Below the pieces are notes generated by a model. It was not told the DNA's origin and searched no databases. It worked only from the letters and a program-made list of their open reading frames with translations. The translations under genes were made by a program, and so were the position numbers. A DNA stretch of 64,000 bases from Niameybacter massiliensis (GTDB taxonomy: Bacteria > Bacillota > Clostridia > Lachnospirales > Cellulosilyticaceae): positions 848,250 through 912,249 of the forward strand of contig NZ_LN875035.1 of NCBI RefSeq assembly GCF_001282685.1, written 5' to 3'. This document shows, piece by piece, positions 17,812-26,757 of the stretch (its first letter is position 1; the number at the start of each line of letters is the position of its first letter).

Positions 17812-18876
17812 CTAATATTTAAGTTGCTCTAACGCCTCAATAAGAAGTTGATTTTGTTCATGTGATTTGATACCTATGCGATAATGCAAATCTGTAAGTC
17901 CTGTATAGTTTCCACAATGACGTATTAAAATACCTTTCTCCATAAGCATCTCTTTCAACCCTTTAATGGGTGATTTAAACAATATATAGTCTGCTGCTGA
18001 AGGATAACAATAAAAACCTAATCGTGTGAGATGTTCTTGTATATAATCATACTCTCTACGAATAAGTGCTTTTGTTTCTTTAGCATATTCATCATCATTT
18101 AGTGCCACTACACCTGCTAGTTGGGCAATCCCTGAAACAGACCACGGTTGAGCAGCTTGTTGTACTGCCTTTTTCAGTTCTAAATCTGAGAAGCATCCAT
18201 AACCTAATCTAAGACCAGCCATGGCATAAAATTTTGTAAAAGCCTTTAAAATGACAAGACATTTATAGTTTCCAAGTTCAGCAAGTAAACTATATTTTTC
18301 AGGTGCTTCTACAAAATCCATAAAGCATTCATCCACAATGAGTTTAATGTTAAACGTTTCACATTTTTCTAATACCTTAAGTAAAAAAGTTTTAGAAGTT
18401 AATTGTCCTGTAGGATTATTAGGATTACATAGCCACACCATATCCAAATCTGGCGTAAGTATTTCTAGAAAATCTTCTTGTATATTAAAGTTATTATTTT
18501 CTTTTAAATTGTATGTTACAACTTCACACCCTACTTGTTCCATTGCTAAGGCATATTCTGCAAAGGTAGGTGCTAAAATAAGTGCACGCTTTGGCTTACA
18601 GACATACACCAAGCGGAAGATTAAATCCGCAGCTCCATTTCCACAGAGAATACTTTCCTTTAGCAAACCATAATAGTCGCTTATTGCCTCAGTTAGCTTC
18701 CTACATAATGGATCTGGATATTGAACTGCTAAATCAAGATTCTGTGCTAAGGCAGTACGAACACTTGGCGCTAATCCCAAAGGATTAATGTTTACTGAAA
18801 AGTCGATAATTTTTTTGTCGTCACATCCAAGTTTTTCGGCGAGAGAAAATACATCGCCACCGTGTATTAAATGCAT
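17812..18876 (-). CDS. cobD: Threonine-phosphate decarboxylase / class I-II aminotransferase
   Basis: PLP enzyme producing (R)-1-amino-2-propanol phosphate, the linker of the cobalamin nucleotide loop. The 354-residue protein begins MHLIHGGDV, typical of CobD, and has NPNNPTG, VDECFMDF and the PLP-lysine region KAFTKFYAMAGLRLGYG. The ATG at 18876 is preceded by AAGGAG; the 22-codon upstream extension overlaps cbiB and is not needed. It is adjacent to cbiB, which uses its product. HisC-like enzymes share the fold, but the N-terminus and context favour CobD. Confidence 0.92.
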   Translation of the reverse strand: MHLIHGGDVFSLAEKLGCDDKKIIDFSVNINPLGLAPSVRTALAQNLDLAVQYPDPLCRKLTEAISDYYGLLKESILCGNGAADLIFRLVYVCKPKRALILAPTFAEYALAMEQVGCEVVTYNLKENNNFNIQEDFLEILTPDLDMVWLCNPNNPTGQLTSKTFLLKVLEKCETFNIKLIVDECFMDFVEAPEKYSLLAELGNYKCLVILKAFTKFYAMAGLRLGYGCFSDLELKKAVQQAAQPWSVSGIAQLAGVVALNDDEYAKETKALIRREYDYIQEHLTRLGFYCYPSAADYILFKSPIKGLKEMLMEKGILIRHCGNYTGLTDLHYRIGIKSHEQNQLLIEALEQLKY

Positions 18877-18887
18877 AGTTACTCCTT

Positions 18888-19850
18888 CTATCTCATGACT
18901 ATAGCTCTTATTGCTATAAATACTAATAAACCTAGTATACACGTTGCATACATTAATTGATTTGTTCTTTTAATATCTTCTGTTTCTACTGGGCGAATAG
19001 GGTCGCCTATAGTTGGTTTTTCACATTTCTTACCAAAATAATAAGCATCTCCTGCTAGTTGGATTTCTAATGCCCCTGCACATGCTGCTTCTGTATGAGC
19101 ACTATTGGGACTCTTATGATTATAACGGTCTCGCTTATAGATTTTATAGGCCCCCTTTATACTCATACCACATAATCCACTAGCTAAAATCATTAAGTAA
19201 GCACTTATTCTTGCTGGAATATAATTGGCTACGTCATCTAACTTGGCTCCAAAAGTACCAAAATATTGGTATTTATCATTTTTGTATCCAATCATCGAGT
19301 CTAATGTATTGATTGCTTTATATAGATACGCAAGAGGTACCCCACCTATTACTAAATAAAAAAGTGGTCCTATAATACCATCCGATGTATTTTCTGCTAC
19401 GGTCTCGATGGCTGCTTTTGCTACACCTTGTTCATCTAAACTTGCTGTATCTCTTCCAACAATCATGCTTACTGCATATCTAGCACCTTCTAAATCATGT
19501 TTTTTAAGTGCTATATAAACTTTCATGCTTTCATCTTTTAGACTTTTTGTTGCAAGCACTTGGTAACCCATAATCACTTGCAAAATAAATCCTACAACAG
19601 GATGTATCCAATAAGCTAGAGTAATTACTGTCAAACTTACAAAAAAGGTGATACCTACCACGGCGATTACAAGTATCGTTCCGCCGATGCGTTCACCTTT
19701 TTTCGTCTGTGGTATCCATGATCGAATCCATTTTTCACCTTTTGTAATCAGTGTACCTATTGCACGAACTGGATGTGGAAAATGATAAGGATCTCCTAAT
19801 AGAAGATCCAAAATAAAAGCACATACTGTAATTAAAATAATTGATTTCAT
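18888..19850 (-). CDS. cbiB: Adenosylcobinamide-phosphate synthase
   Basis: Integral membrane enzyme attaching aminopropanol phosphate to adenosylcobyrate. The 320-residue protein has the N-terminal signature LDLLLGDPYHFPHPV, five or so hydrophobic segments and the conserved central block KAAIETVAENTSDGIIGPLFY. It heads the cobalamin block; the next gene upstream ends 76 bases away. The ribosome site (GAAGGAT directly against the ATG) is unusually close. I see no cobalamin riboswitch in the 76-base gap. The archetypal neighbour cobU is absent from this cluster. Confidence 0.94.
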   Translation of the reverse strand: MKSIILITVCAFILDLLLGDPYHFPHPVRAIGTLITKGEKWIRSWIPQTKKGERIGGTILVIAVVGITFFVSLTVITLAYWIHPVVGFILQVIMGYQVLATKSLKDESMKVYIALKKHDLEGARYAVSMIVGRDTASLDEQGVAKAAIETVAENTSDGIIGPLFYLVIGGVPLAYLYKAINTLDSMIGYKNDKYQYFGTFGAKLDDVANYIPARISAYLMILASGLCGMSIKGAYKIYKRDRYNHKSPNSAHTEAACAGALEIQLAGDAYYFGKKCEKPTIGDPIRPVETEDIKRTNQLMYATCILGLLVFIAIRAIVMR

Positions 19851-19926
19851 ATCCTTCGTCCATTCTTTTTGTCATTTATAATCTATTCGTATAGTGTTTG
19901 TTTCTATTACCAAAAACTATTCCCCT

Positions 19927-20727
19927 TTAGATAAAAAGAATAAAGCTTAGAAGTTCCATATAGTTATCTGTCGTATATGAAACAGTAAACTCATCAATCT
20001 GTCTAGCATTTGGATAGAAAGAATATTTGTAAGCATCTTCATGCTTATTAAAGACAACTTTTAAATTAAATACATCTGGTATAGACAAATTGCTTGTCCA
20101 ACCTACTGTTTTAAGCTCTGATAAACTTTGCTTAACAGTCTTTTGTATACGCTCTTTTGCAAGTTCTGGATGAATACTCACCATACCTCCACCAAAGCCT
20201 TCTTGTACCGCAACACTCTTTATAGTTGAGTCAAACTCTGCTACACTACGCACAAGTCCCCCATCTCCTGTTACCGTAATAATCGGTACACTAAGTAAAT
20301 AAGCTACATAAGCATAAAGTGTAAATTCACTGGCTGGCTTATCATTTAAATACATTCCTCTTACCTTACTTGGATAAAGTGTGTGAGCAAGTGGTGATGT
20401 ATTAGCTAATCCATGACTATGATAGCCTATAAAAATAATACCGTCAAAGGTGTCGTCTAATCCTTCCACCATATTATAAGGGTGGTTGCTCCAGCCAGTC
20501 ATAAGCTTTGCATTTTTAGGTAATTGCTCTTGTATAAGATTATACCCATTTCCGTGTGCATCCTTAATAACAAACTCTACTGCCCCTGCTGCCATTGCCC
20601 CCTTACAAGCTGCTACCACTTCTCCTGTCATACGCTCTCTTGCTTCATATGGCGCAGTGTCATCTGCTTGTTGCCAATTTGAAATCCCTGTTACCCCTTC
20701 AATATCTGCAGTTATAAATATACGCAT
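19927..20727 (-). CDS. M55-family D-aminopeptidase (DppA-like)
   Basis: A 266-residue zinc peptidase of the DppA family. The N-terminus has the metal ligands in TADIEGVTGI (Asp8, Glu10), followed by the family segment Y.AR..MTGEV, a DAHGNGYNL motif and GYHSHG. Family members cleave short D-amino-acid peptides and assemble as decamers. The gene lies upstream of cbiB with the same orientation, but no functional link to cobalamin is evident. The start follows a GGGAGG site; an extended -10 (TGGTATACT, minus strand, near 20763-20771) sits ahead. Confidence 0.88.
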   Translation of the reverse strand: MRIFITADIEGVTGISNWQQADDTAPYEARERMTGEVVAACKGAMAAGAVEFVIKDAHGNGYNLIQEQLPKNAKLMTGWSNHPYNMVEGLDDTFDGIIFIGYHSHGLANTSPLAHTLYPSKVRGMYLNDKPASEFTLYAYVAYLLSVPIITVTGDGGLVRSVAEFDSTIKSVAVQEGFGGGMVSIHPELAKERIQKTVKQSLSELKTVGWTSNLSIPDVFNLKVVFNKHEDAYKYSFYPNARQIDEFTVSYTTDNYMELLSFILFI

Positions 20728-20797
20728 AGCTAACCTCCCTACAAGTTTAATATTTTATTCTAGTATACCAAAACTTGTATATTATTTCTATTATCTG

Positions 20798-20826
20798 TTA
20801 TGTTTTTCCTAAAAAAGTAGTATACT
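20798..20826 (+). promoter_or_regulatory. Candidate promoter of pepF
   Basis: TTATGT and TATACT separated by 17 bases precede the oligoendopeptidase gene by about 40 bases. The -10 is near consensus and the -35 is weak. It is the best candidate in this 140-base divergent gap. Confidence 0.5.
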
Positions 20827-20867
20827 AAAAAAGTAAAATTCAAAAAACAGACAGAAAGGGTTATATT

Positions 20868-22667
20868 ATGTCCACAAAAACAATTTCAACTCGTGACCAA
20901 GTGGCAGTAGAAAATACTTGGCGCTTAGAAGATATTTTTGAATCTGATCAAGATGTACAAGCTGCCATTGCCTCAAGTAAACAATCCTTAGGCATTTTTA
21001 AATCCTATCAAAATCAAGTAACTTCTAATGCAAATACTTTATTCGAAGTTCTTAAAAAATCTGACGATGTTTCTATGATCATAGAAAAAATATATGTATA
21101 CTGTCATATGCGTCTTCACCAAGATGGTGGCAACAGTTTCTATCAAGACCTTGCAAGCCAAAGTGAAAAGCTTATGGTTGATCTAGAAACAGCTACATCT
21201 TTTATTAGCCCAGAAATCAGTACTTTAACCGAAGCACAGCTAGAAGCTTTCCTTCAAGAAAATCCTGAGCTTACACTTTACAAACGTGTACTCCATGAAG
21301 TTTTACGTCAAAAAGAACATATCTTAGATGCTAAAACAGAAGATTTACTTTCTCAATTTGGAGAAATAACAACTGCACCAAGCAATACTTTTGCTATGTT
21401 TAACAATGCTGACTTAAAACTTCCTACTATTCAAAATGAAGACGGAGAAGATATACGCATCACTCATGGTAACTATATCAGCCTCCTTGAAAGCCATAAC
21501 CGTAGTGTACGTGAATCTGCTTTTACAGGCATGTATACTTCATATAGTAACTTTAAAAATACCCTTGCTACAAACTTTGCTGCAAGTGTAACAGGTTATA
21601 GTTTAGTTTCACGTATTCGTAACTTTAGAACACCTATTGCCTGTGCATTAAACGCAAACAATATTCCTACTGAAGTTTATGATAATCTGATTACTACAGT
21701 AGATCACCATCTTAACCTTATGCATGATTATGTAGCTCTTAGAAAAGATATTATGGGTGTTGATACTTTACACATGTATGATATCTTCGTACCTCTTGTA
21801 AATGACTTCAAAAAGGAAATCTCTTTTGATGAAGCATGTAGCATTATTCTTGAAGCTTTAAAACCTTTAGGTGAAGACTATGTGGCACAAGTTAAAGACG
21901 CATTTGATAGCCGTTGGGTAGATAAATATGAAAATGAAGGCAAACGTAGTGGGGCTTACTCATGGGGTTGTTTCGCAGCACCACATCCATATGTGCTTAT
22001 GAACTACTCTAACAATGTAGACAACCTCTTTACATTAGCACATGAAATGGGACATGCAATGCATAGTTACCTTTCATCACATACTCAGCCTTACCCATAT
22101 GCTAACTACTGTATCTTTGTAGCAGAAGTTGCCTCTACTGTAAACGAAGCACTTCTTATGCAATATTTACTTAAAACAACAACAGATCCTGACTTCCATA
22201 AATACTTAGTAAACTACTTTATGGAGCAATTCAGAGGCACACTCTTCCGTCAAACTATGTTTGCTGAATTCGAAAAATCAGTTTACACACTTCACTCAGA
22301 GGGTGCAACCCTTACGAGTCAAGTACTCTGTGATACTTACTACAACTTAGTTAAAAAATATCATGGTGATGCTATTTGCGTAGATGACCTTATTGCAATG
22401 GAATGGGCACGTATTCCTCACTTCTATACACCATTCTATGTATATCAATACGCTACTGGCTATTCAGCTGCCATTGCCCTTTCTGAAGGTATATTAAAAG
22501 AAGGCCCTGAAGCAGTTAAACGCTACAAAGCCTTCTTAAGTGGTGGTTCTAGCCAAGATCCTATTGATTTACTAAAAATGGCTGGTGTAGATATGAGTTC
22601 TCCAGCACCAATCGAATCTGCACTTAAAGTGTTTGAAGGTCTTATTGCAGAAATGAAAACGCTTTAA
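20868..22667 (+). CDS. pepF: Oligoendopeptidase F
   Basis: Cytosolic M3B zinc metallopeptidase degrading short peptides. The 599-residue length and the catalytic HEMGHAMHSY motif (zinc His at residues 392 and 396) are diagnostic, with the third ligand Glu about 25 residues later in the AEVASTVNEALL segment. The N-terminal half is the helical PepF domain. The ATG follows AGAAAGGG. It stands alone, and its stop codon overlaps the stop of the convergent gene by 4 bases with no terminator between them. Confidence 0.96.
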   Translation: MSTKTISTRDQVAVENTWRLEDIFESDQDVQAAIASSKQSLGIFKSYQNQVTSNANTLFEVLKKSDDVSMIIEKIYVYCHMRLHQDGGNSFYQDLASQSEKLMVDLETATSFISPEISTLTEAQLEAFLQENPELTLYKRVLHEVLRQKEHILDAKTEDLLSQFGEITTAPSNTFAMFNNADLKLPTIQNEDGEDIRITHGNYISLLESHNRSVRESAFTGMYTSYSNFKNTLATNFAASVTGYSLVSRIRNFRTPIACALNANNIPTEVYDNLITTVDHHLNLMHDYVALRKDIMGVDTLHMYDIFVPLVNDFKKEISFDEACSIILEALKPLGEDYVAQVKDAFDSRWVDKYENEGKRSGAYSWGCFAAPHPYVLMNYSNNVDNLFTLAHEMGHAMHSYLSSHTQPYPYANYCIFVAEVASTVNEALLMQYLLKTTTDPDFHKYLVNYFMEQFRGTLFRQTMFAEFEKSVYTLHSEGATLTSQVLCDTYYNLVKKYHGDAICVDDLIAMEWARIPHFYTPFYVYQYATGYSAAIALSEGILKEGPEAVKRYKAFLSGGSSQDPIDLLKMAGVDMSSPAPIESALKVFEGLIAEMKTL

Positions 22668-24148
22668 TCTAGTCCACATCCCCATTTGATGAGGATATAA
22701 ATACTAATTAAACTTATGACAAGCAGAATGTTCTGGATTACTCTAGACTTTCTGCTTTTTCTATTCCACATACTATAAACCAGCAAGACCACTGTAACCG
22801 GTAAAAGAGCATAGCTATTAAACCATAAAATAATTTCTTTATGTTTCCACCAATCCATAAACTTCTCTTCTAAAATATTCATTCCAAAGAATCCTGTTAC
22901 AAAAGTAGGAATAACTAGAGCTGTACCTATAATAGTTAAAAAATCCATCTTACCTTTTGATTGGGCCTGATCAATAAGGGCCGCATACTCATGCATCTCC
23001 TGCATTTCAAAATCTAATTCTTTAATTTCTTTTTCTATCATTAGCTGCCTTAAGAGTTCATTATAAATATAGCTACCTTGTACATCTACTGTCACTTCAT
23101 TAAAATGCATCTGACTAATAAATTGTATATAAACTTCATATAAGTCTTCTATCGCTTGCACTAATTGTACTTTCGGTAATTCTGCAATACGTGCTATTTG
23201 ATTTCCAAAATGAAGCAAGGAAGCCTTTTGTGCTAAAGCTAATAAGACTATATGATTATAAAGCTTTGTTTCTTTTGCACTTGATGTAATGCATACTAAC
23301 GAAAATCTACTCATTCCATAGACTACTTTAGGTAGGTCTAAATAACTTTCTCCTTCTCTTAACTTCTCTCGTCTACTAAATAATATGAAGCTATTTAAAA
23401 AGCGCTTGGAGATTTCTTGATTTTTAATTTGTTTTAGAAACTCAGCGTTATTATAAACACACAATACAAACATACGATTTCCAAGCAAAGGCTCCACAAA
23501 AATCTTATCTTGTTTTAAAAACTTGTATTCAAAAACGAAGTTATCTCCAAATAGTTGACGCATCATGGAAGTCATACATAGAGGCTTCTCTTTATAATCT
23601 TCTGAAAAGGTCTCAATAATTTTTTCTCTATCGTTTAACCTAACAACAATTTTTTCGGGAAATAAATCTTTGTGAGCCGCTTGAAGAGGAAGCAAATAAG
23701 GGTAAACACTTTTACTCATACTATTTATAGCCATAATACCTTCTGGTGCCTTTACCTCATGATTTTCACAATGTAGAGTTAAAATACCTATTCCACTTTT
23801 ATAAAGACGTAGCTCAATATTCTTTAACTTAAGAACATATTCCTTTTGCTCTACAGTCAGTGTTAAAGTACTTTTCTCATCTAGTCCCATCTTCTCATAA
23901 ATACGCACTAACTTTTGATTACCTATTTGATAAAGCATCTGAATGGCAGGCTTATAGAAATATACATATTCATTATAAGTCGATTCATCTTCCATATAAA
24001 ATGTACGTATTTTCCAAGACTCTAACCCACTAAGTGATGGATGATCCATTTGTTTATGTTGTTTTAACGTTCCACGCCCATGTCTATTTTTGAGTTCCCA
24101 TGCAAAGGGCATCATATAGACATGGGTACTGATTACACCTTTCGACAT
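22664..24148 (-). CDS. CorA-like membrane protein with divergent N-terminal region
   Basis: A 494-residue protein whose C-terminus looks like a CorA-type divalent cation channel. A long helix is followed by TIIGTALVIPTFVTGFFGMN, containing the GMN signature, then an acidic loop and a second membrane segment. The first 350 or so residues have no motif I recognise and are longer than in standard CorA. The ATG at 24148 follows AGGTGAG; an in-frame GTG nine bases upstream is possible. It could transport Mg2+ or Ni2+/Co2+, or be a regulatory relative. Confidence 0.6.
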   Translation of the reverse strand: MSKGVISTHVYMMPFAWELKNRHGRGTLKQHKQMDHPSLSGLESWKIRTFYMEDESTYNEYVYFYKPAIQMLYQIGNQKLVRIYEKMGLDEKSTLTLTVEQKEYVLKLKNIELRLYKSGIGILTLHCENHEVKAPEGIMAINSMSKSVYPYLLPLQAAHKDLFPEKIVVRLNDREKIIETFSEDYKEKPLCMTSMMRQLFGDNFVFEYKFLKQDKIFVEPLLGNRMFVLCVYNNAEFLKQIKNQEISKRFLNSFILFSRREKLREGESYLDLPKVVYGMSRFSLVCITSSAKETKLYNHIVLLALAQKASLLHFGNQIARIAELPKVQLVQAIEDLYEVYIQFISQMHFNEVTVDVQGSYIYNELLRQLMIEKEIKELDFEMQEMHEYAALIDQAQSKGKMDFLTIIGTALVIPTFVTGFFGMNILEEKFMDWWKHKEIILWFNSYALLPVTVVLLVYSMWNRKSRKSRVIQNILLVISLISIYILIKWGCGLD

Positions 24149-24171
24149 ACCACTCACCTATTATTATCGTA

Positions 24172-25131
24172 TTAATTAAATAAATTTAAATAAGCTCCAT
24201 ATCCCTCTTCTTCCATTTTATCATATGGTATAAATCTTAATGCCGCAGAATTAATACAGTATCTAAGCCCACCTGTTTCTCTTGGACCATCTTGAAAAAC
24301 ATGACCTAGATGGCTATCGGCATAACTACTTCTTATTTCTATTCTATGCATACCATGGGATAAATCTTCTTTTTCATATACACTTATGGGTGCAATAGGT
24401 TTCGTAAATGCTGGCCATCCGCATCCTGAATTGAATTTATCCTTAGAAGAAAAAAGTGGCTTCCCACTTACAATATCTACATAAATTCCCTCTTCATCAT
24501 GTTCATAAAACGCATTACCATAAGGTGCCTCTGTACCATTTTCTTGAGTCACTTGATATTGAAGAGGTGTAAGCTTCTCCTTAAGCTCTTGTTCTTTATA
24601 AGGATTACGATGCCAATAAGTATCTAAAAAGTTTTTTCTCCCAGAACCCTTATAGTACCTATCATAATAAAATCGATTTTTCTTATAATAATCTTGATGA
24701 TAATCTTCTGCTTTATAAAATGGCATCGCTGCTACAATAGGCACCACAATAGGTTTTTCAAATAAACCTGATACTTCTAATTCATGTTTATAAGTCTCTG
24801 CTATAGCCTTTTGTGCTTCATCATGATAAAAAATAGCCGTATGGTACGTTTCACCTCTATCATTAAATTGCCCATCAGGATCTGTTGGATCAATACTCCT
24901 AAAGAAAATTTCCACCAACTCTCTATAGGGTAAAATGGCCTCATCATAAGTTATCTGTACAGCTTCTTGATGACCTGTATGATGTGCACATACTTCTTCA
25001 TAACTTGGATTTTCTACATGTCCTCCTGTATAGCCTACTTCTATTTTTACTACACCAGAATATTCATCAAAAGGTTTTACCATACACCAAAAGCATCCCC
25101 CTGCAAAGGTTGCTTGCTTGATAGAACTCAT
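24172..25131 (-). CDS. msrAB: Bifunctional methionine sulfoxide reductase MsrA/MsrB
   Basis: Repairs oxidised methionine: MsrA reduces the S- and MsrB the R-sulfoxide. The 319-residue fusion has the MsrA catalytic GGCFWC at residues 11-16 and, after about residue 180, an MsrB domain with SGCGWPAF and the catalytic [11 protein letters not shown] near the C-terminus. The zinc-binding CxxC pairs of many MsrB proteins are not visible, as in other fused forms. No signal peptide is seen, so it is cytosolic. A good GGAAGTGAG site precedes the ATG. Confidence 0.95.
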   Translation of the reverse strand: MSSIKQATFAGGCFWCMVKPFDEYSGVVKIEVGYTGGHVENPSYEEVCAHHTGHQEAVQITYDEAILPYRELVEIFFRSIDPTDPDGQFNDRGETYHTAIFYHDEAQKAIAETYKHELEVSGLFEKPIVVPIVAAMPFYKAEDYHQDYYKKNRFYYDRYYKGSGRKNFLDTYWHRNPYKEQELKEKLTPLQYQVTQENGTEAPYGNAFYEHDEEGIYVDIVSGKPLFSSKDKFNSGCGWPAFTKPIAPISVYEKEDLSHGMHRIEIRSSYADSHLGHVFQDGPRETGGLRYCINSAALRFIPYDKMEEEGYGAYLNLFN

Positions 25132-25225
25132 ATGCTCACTTCCTTTTATAAACTTTTTTACATTAGTTTATCCTATAAGATTATGAGTATGCACATAATG
25201 GACTAGTTTTATTTTAAGCATGAAA

Positions 25226-25252
25226 AAAAGATACCTTCTTAAGGTATCTTTT
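25226..25252 (-). terminator. Terminator after the phospholipase-like gene
   Basis: A perfect 12-bp stem (AAAAGATACCTT with its complement) and a 3-base loop lie directly after the 25258-25857 gene, followed by a T-run on the minus strand. It separates that gene from msrAB. Confidence 0.88.
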
Positions 25253-25257
25253 TTGTA

Positions 25258-25857
25258 CTACACATGTTGTATCACAGTCTGATGCTCTATATAACTTGGA
25301 TAAGTAACATTTACAATTTCTAGCATCCATACCGCTGTATGGGATATTGCCTCATACAGATCTAAAAGGACACGATCATGCCTGTTTCTACATCTTGCTA
25401 CTTCTTCCTTATAAAGCTCATTTTCTAGTTTAATATAACCTTCTACACCTTTTTCTTTGAGTACTTGCCATCTCTTGAAGATGTTTCGAACATCCATTTC
25501 ATTACGTAATACTTTAGCTTCTTTATTCATATATACTTCATACTTCCTGTGTTCTCTTAGAGTCAGATGCTTAAAGTTATGAGCATAACAAAATGTATCA
25601 CTAATATAGTGACTCATCATTCCTGCAGCATAGGACATTACAAACTCTGTTGCTTGTCTGCGATGCACAAAGTCTGTAAAGGATTTCCACTCTCTAGCTG
25701 CAATTTTTATATTATGCCCTTTAAATCTTCTATGAGGTGCTAAATCAGGCATACTTGCTCCAATTTTCAAGGCACGTTCATTAAAAGTAACTGGAATGTA
25801 TTGTTTAATCAATTCATAAGCTTCTAATGCAATAACATAATGTGTTTTTATTTTCAA
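25258..25857 (-). CDS. Zinc-dependent phospholipase C-like protein
   Basis: A 199-residue protein resembling the zinc-dependent phospholipase C domain (PF00882 type). It has an early THYVIA histidine, GASMPDLAPH, and a central HYISDTFCYAHN motif that would supply zinc ligands. There is no signal peptide, unlike secreted alpha-toxins, so it may act inside the cell; its substrate is unknown. The start is a TTG at 25857 with a well-placed GAGGAG site; no ATG fits. It lies just downstream of walJ in the same direction. Confidence 0.75.
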   Translation of the reverse strand: MKIKTHYVIALEAYELIKQYIPVTFNERALKIGASMPDLAPHRRFKGHNIKIAAREWKSFTDFVHRRQATEFVMSYAAGMMSHYISDTFCYAHNFKHLTLREHRKYEVYMNKEAKVLRNEMDVRNIFKRWQVLKEKGVEGYIKLENELYKEEVARCRNRHDRVLLDLYEAISHTAVWMLEIVNVTYPSYIEHQTVIQHV

Positions 25858-25882
25858 TGGCTCTCCTCTTTCCTAGTCTTTG

Positions 25883-26683
25883 CTAGACTCTATGAATAGG
25901 TGTCATATCATGTCGTTTAGCAACTGTGATTTGAATATCTTTGCCAATTTCAATATTTTTAGCCTCTAAGGCATTCTTCGCACATAGGTATGCTAAATCA
26001 GGTATATTATTTTCATTACTTAAGTGACCAAGTATTGCCCATTGTAAGTTAGGATGATAAATATGAGTCAAAACCTTTGCTGCTAACTCATTGCAAAGAT
26101 GTCCGTGGTCTCCTAAGATACGTTTCTTAAGATAATACGGATACCCCCCTACCTCTACCATATTAATATCATGATTGAATTCAAGTAAAATACCATCTGC
26201 ATTATAGAAATGCTCTACAACACGTCTATCTACTTTACCCATATCAGTTGCAAGAACTATTTTTTTACCTTTATAAGTAAATACATAACCTACTGGATCT
26301 ACAGAGTCATGATAAATACTATATGGCATTACCACAAGTTCTCCAAACATCAGGGGTACATCTTTTTCCATAATGATTTGGTTATGCTCTGCAACTTTGC
26401 CTAGCATATTCTCACTCAACATACGCTCCCAAGTTATAGCAGTCGCATAAATAGGTAAGTCATATTTACGGCTAATGATCCCAACACCCTTAATATGATC
26501 ACTATGCTCATGGGTAATAAGAATCCCTTTAATCGTTGTTGGATCTACATTGATTGCTTCTAGTCCTTGTGTTACTTTTTTACCACTAATACCTATATCT
26601 ATAAGAAGCCTTTCATCATCGGCTTGTAAGTATGTACAGTTTCCACTACTCCCACTTGCTATGGGACATAAACAAAAATCCAT
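25883..26683 (-). CDS. walJ: MBL-fold metallo-hydrolase (WalJ/YycJ family)
   Basis: A 266-residue metallo-beta-lactamase-fold hydrolase. It starts with the family sequence IASGSSGNCTYL, has the zinc motif THEHSDH near residue 56 and a later GHLSNENN segment. In Bacillus the orthologue lies in the walRK operon and is a DNA exonuclease affecting replication and cell-wall control; here the walRK genes are not adjacent. The ATG follows GGAGG. Assignment to the family is firm, the cellular role less so. Confidence 0.85.
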   Translation of the reverse strand: MDFCLCPIASGSSGNCTYLQADDERLLIDIGISGKKVTQGLEAINVDPTTIKGILITHEHSDHIKGVGIISRKYDLPIYATAITWERMLSENMLGKVAEHNQIIMEKDVPLMFGELVVMPYSIYHDSVDPVGYVFTYKGKKIVLATDMGKVDRRVVEHFYNADGILLEFNHDINMVEVGGYPYYLKKRILGDHGHLCNELAAKVLTHIYHPNLQWAILGHLSNENNIPDLAYLCAKNALEAKNIEIGKDIQITVAKRHDMTPIHRV

Positions 26684-26757
26684 TTTAGTCCTCCACTCAT
26701 GTCTTTTAATTTTCTTTCCTTAGTTTATCATATATACCCCTATTCGTATACATAGGA

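Noticed and set aside
19851-19926. Cobalamin riboswitch before cbiB
   Set aside because: Only 76 bases are available, and no B12-box-like sequence or long fold is visible.
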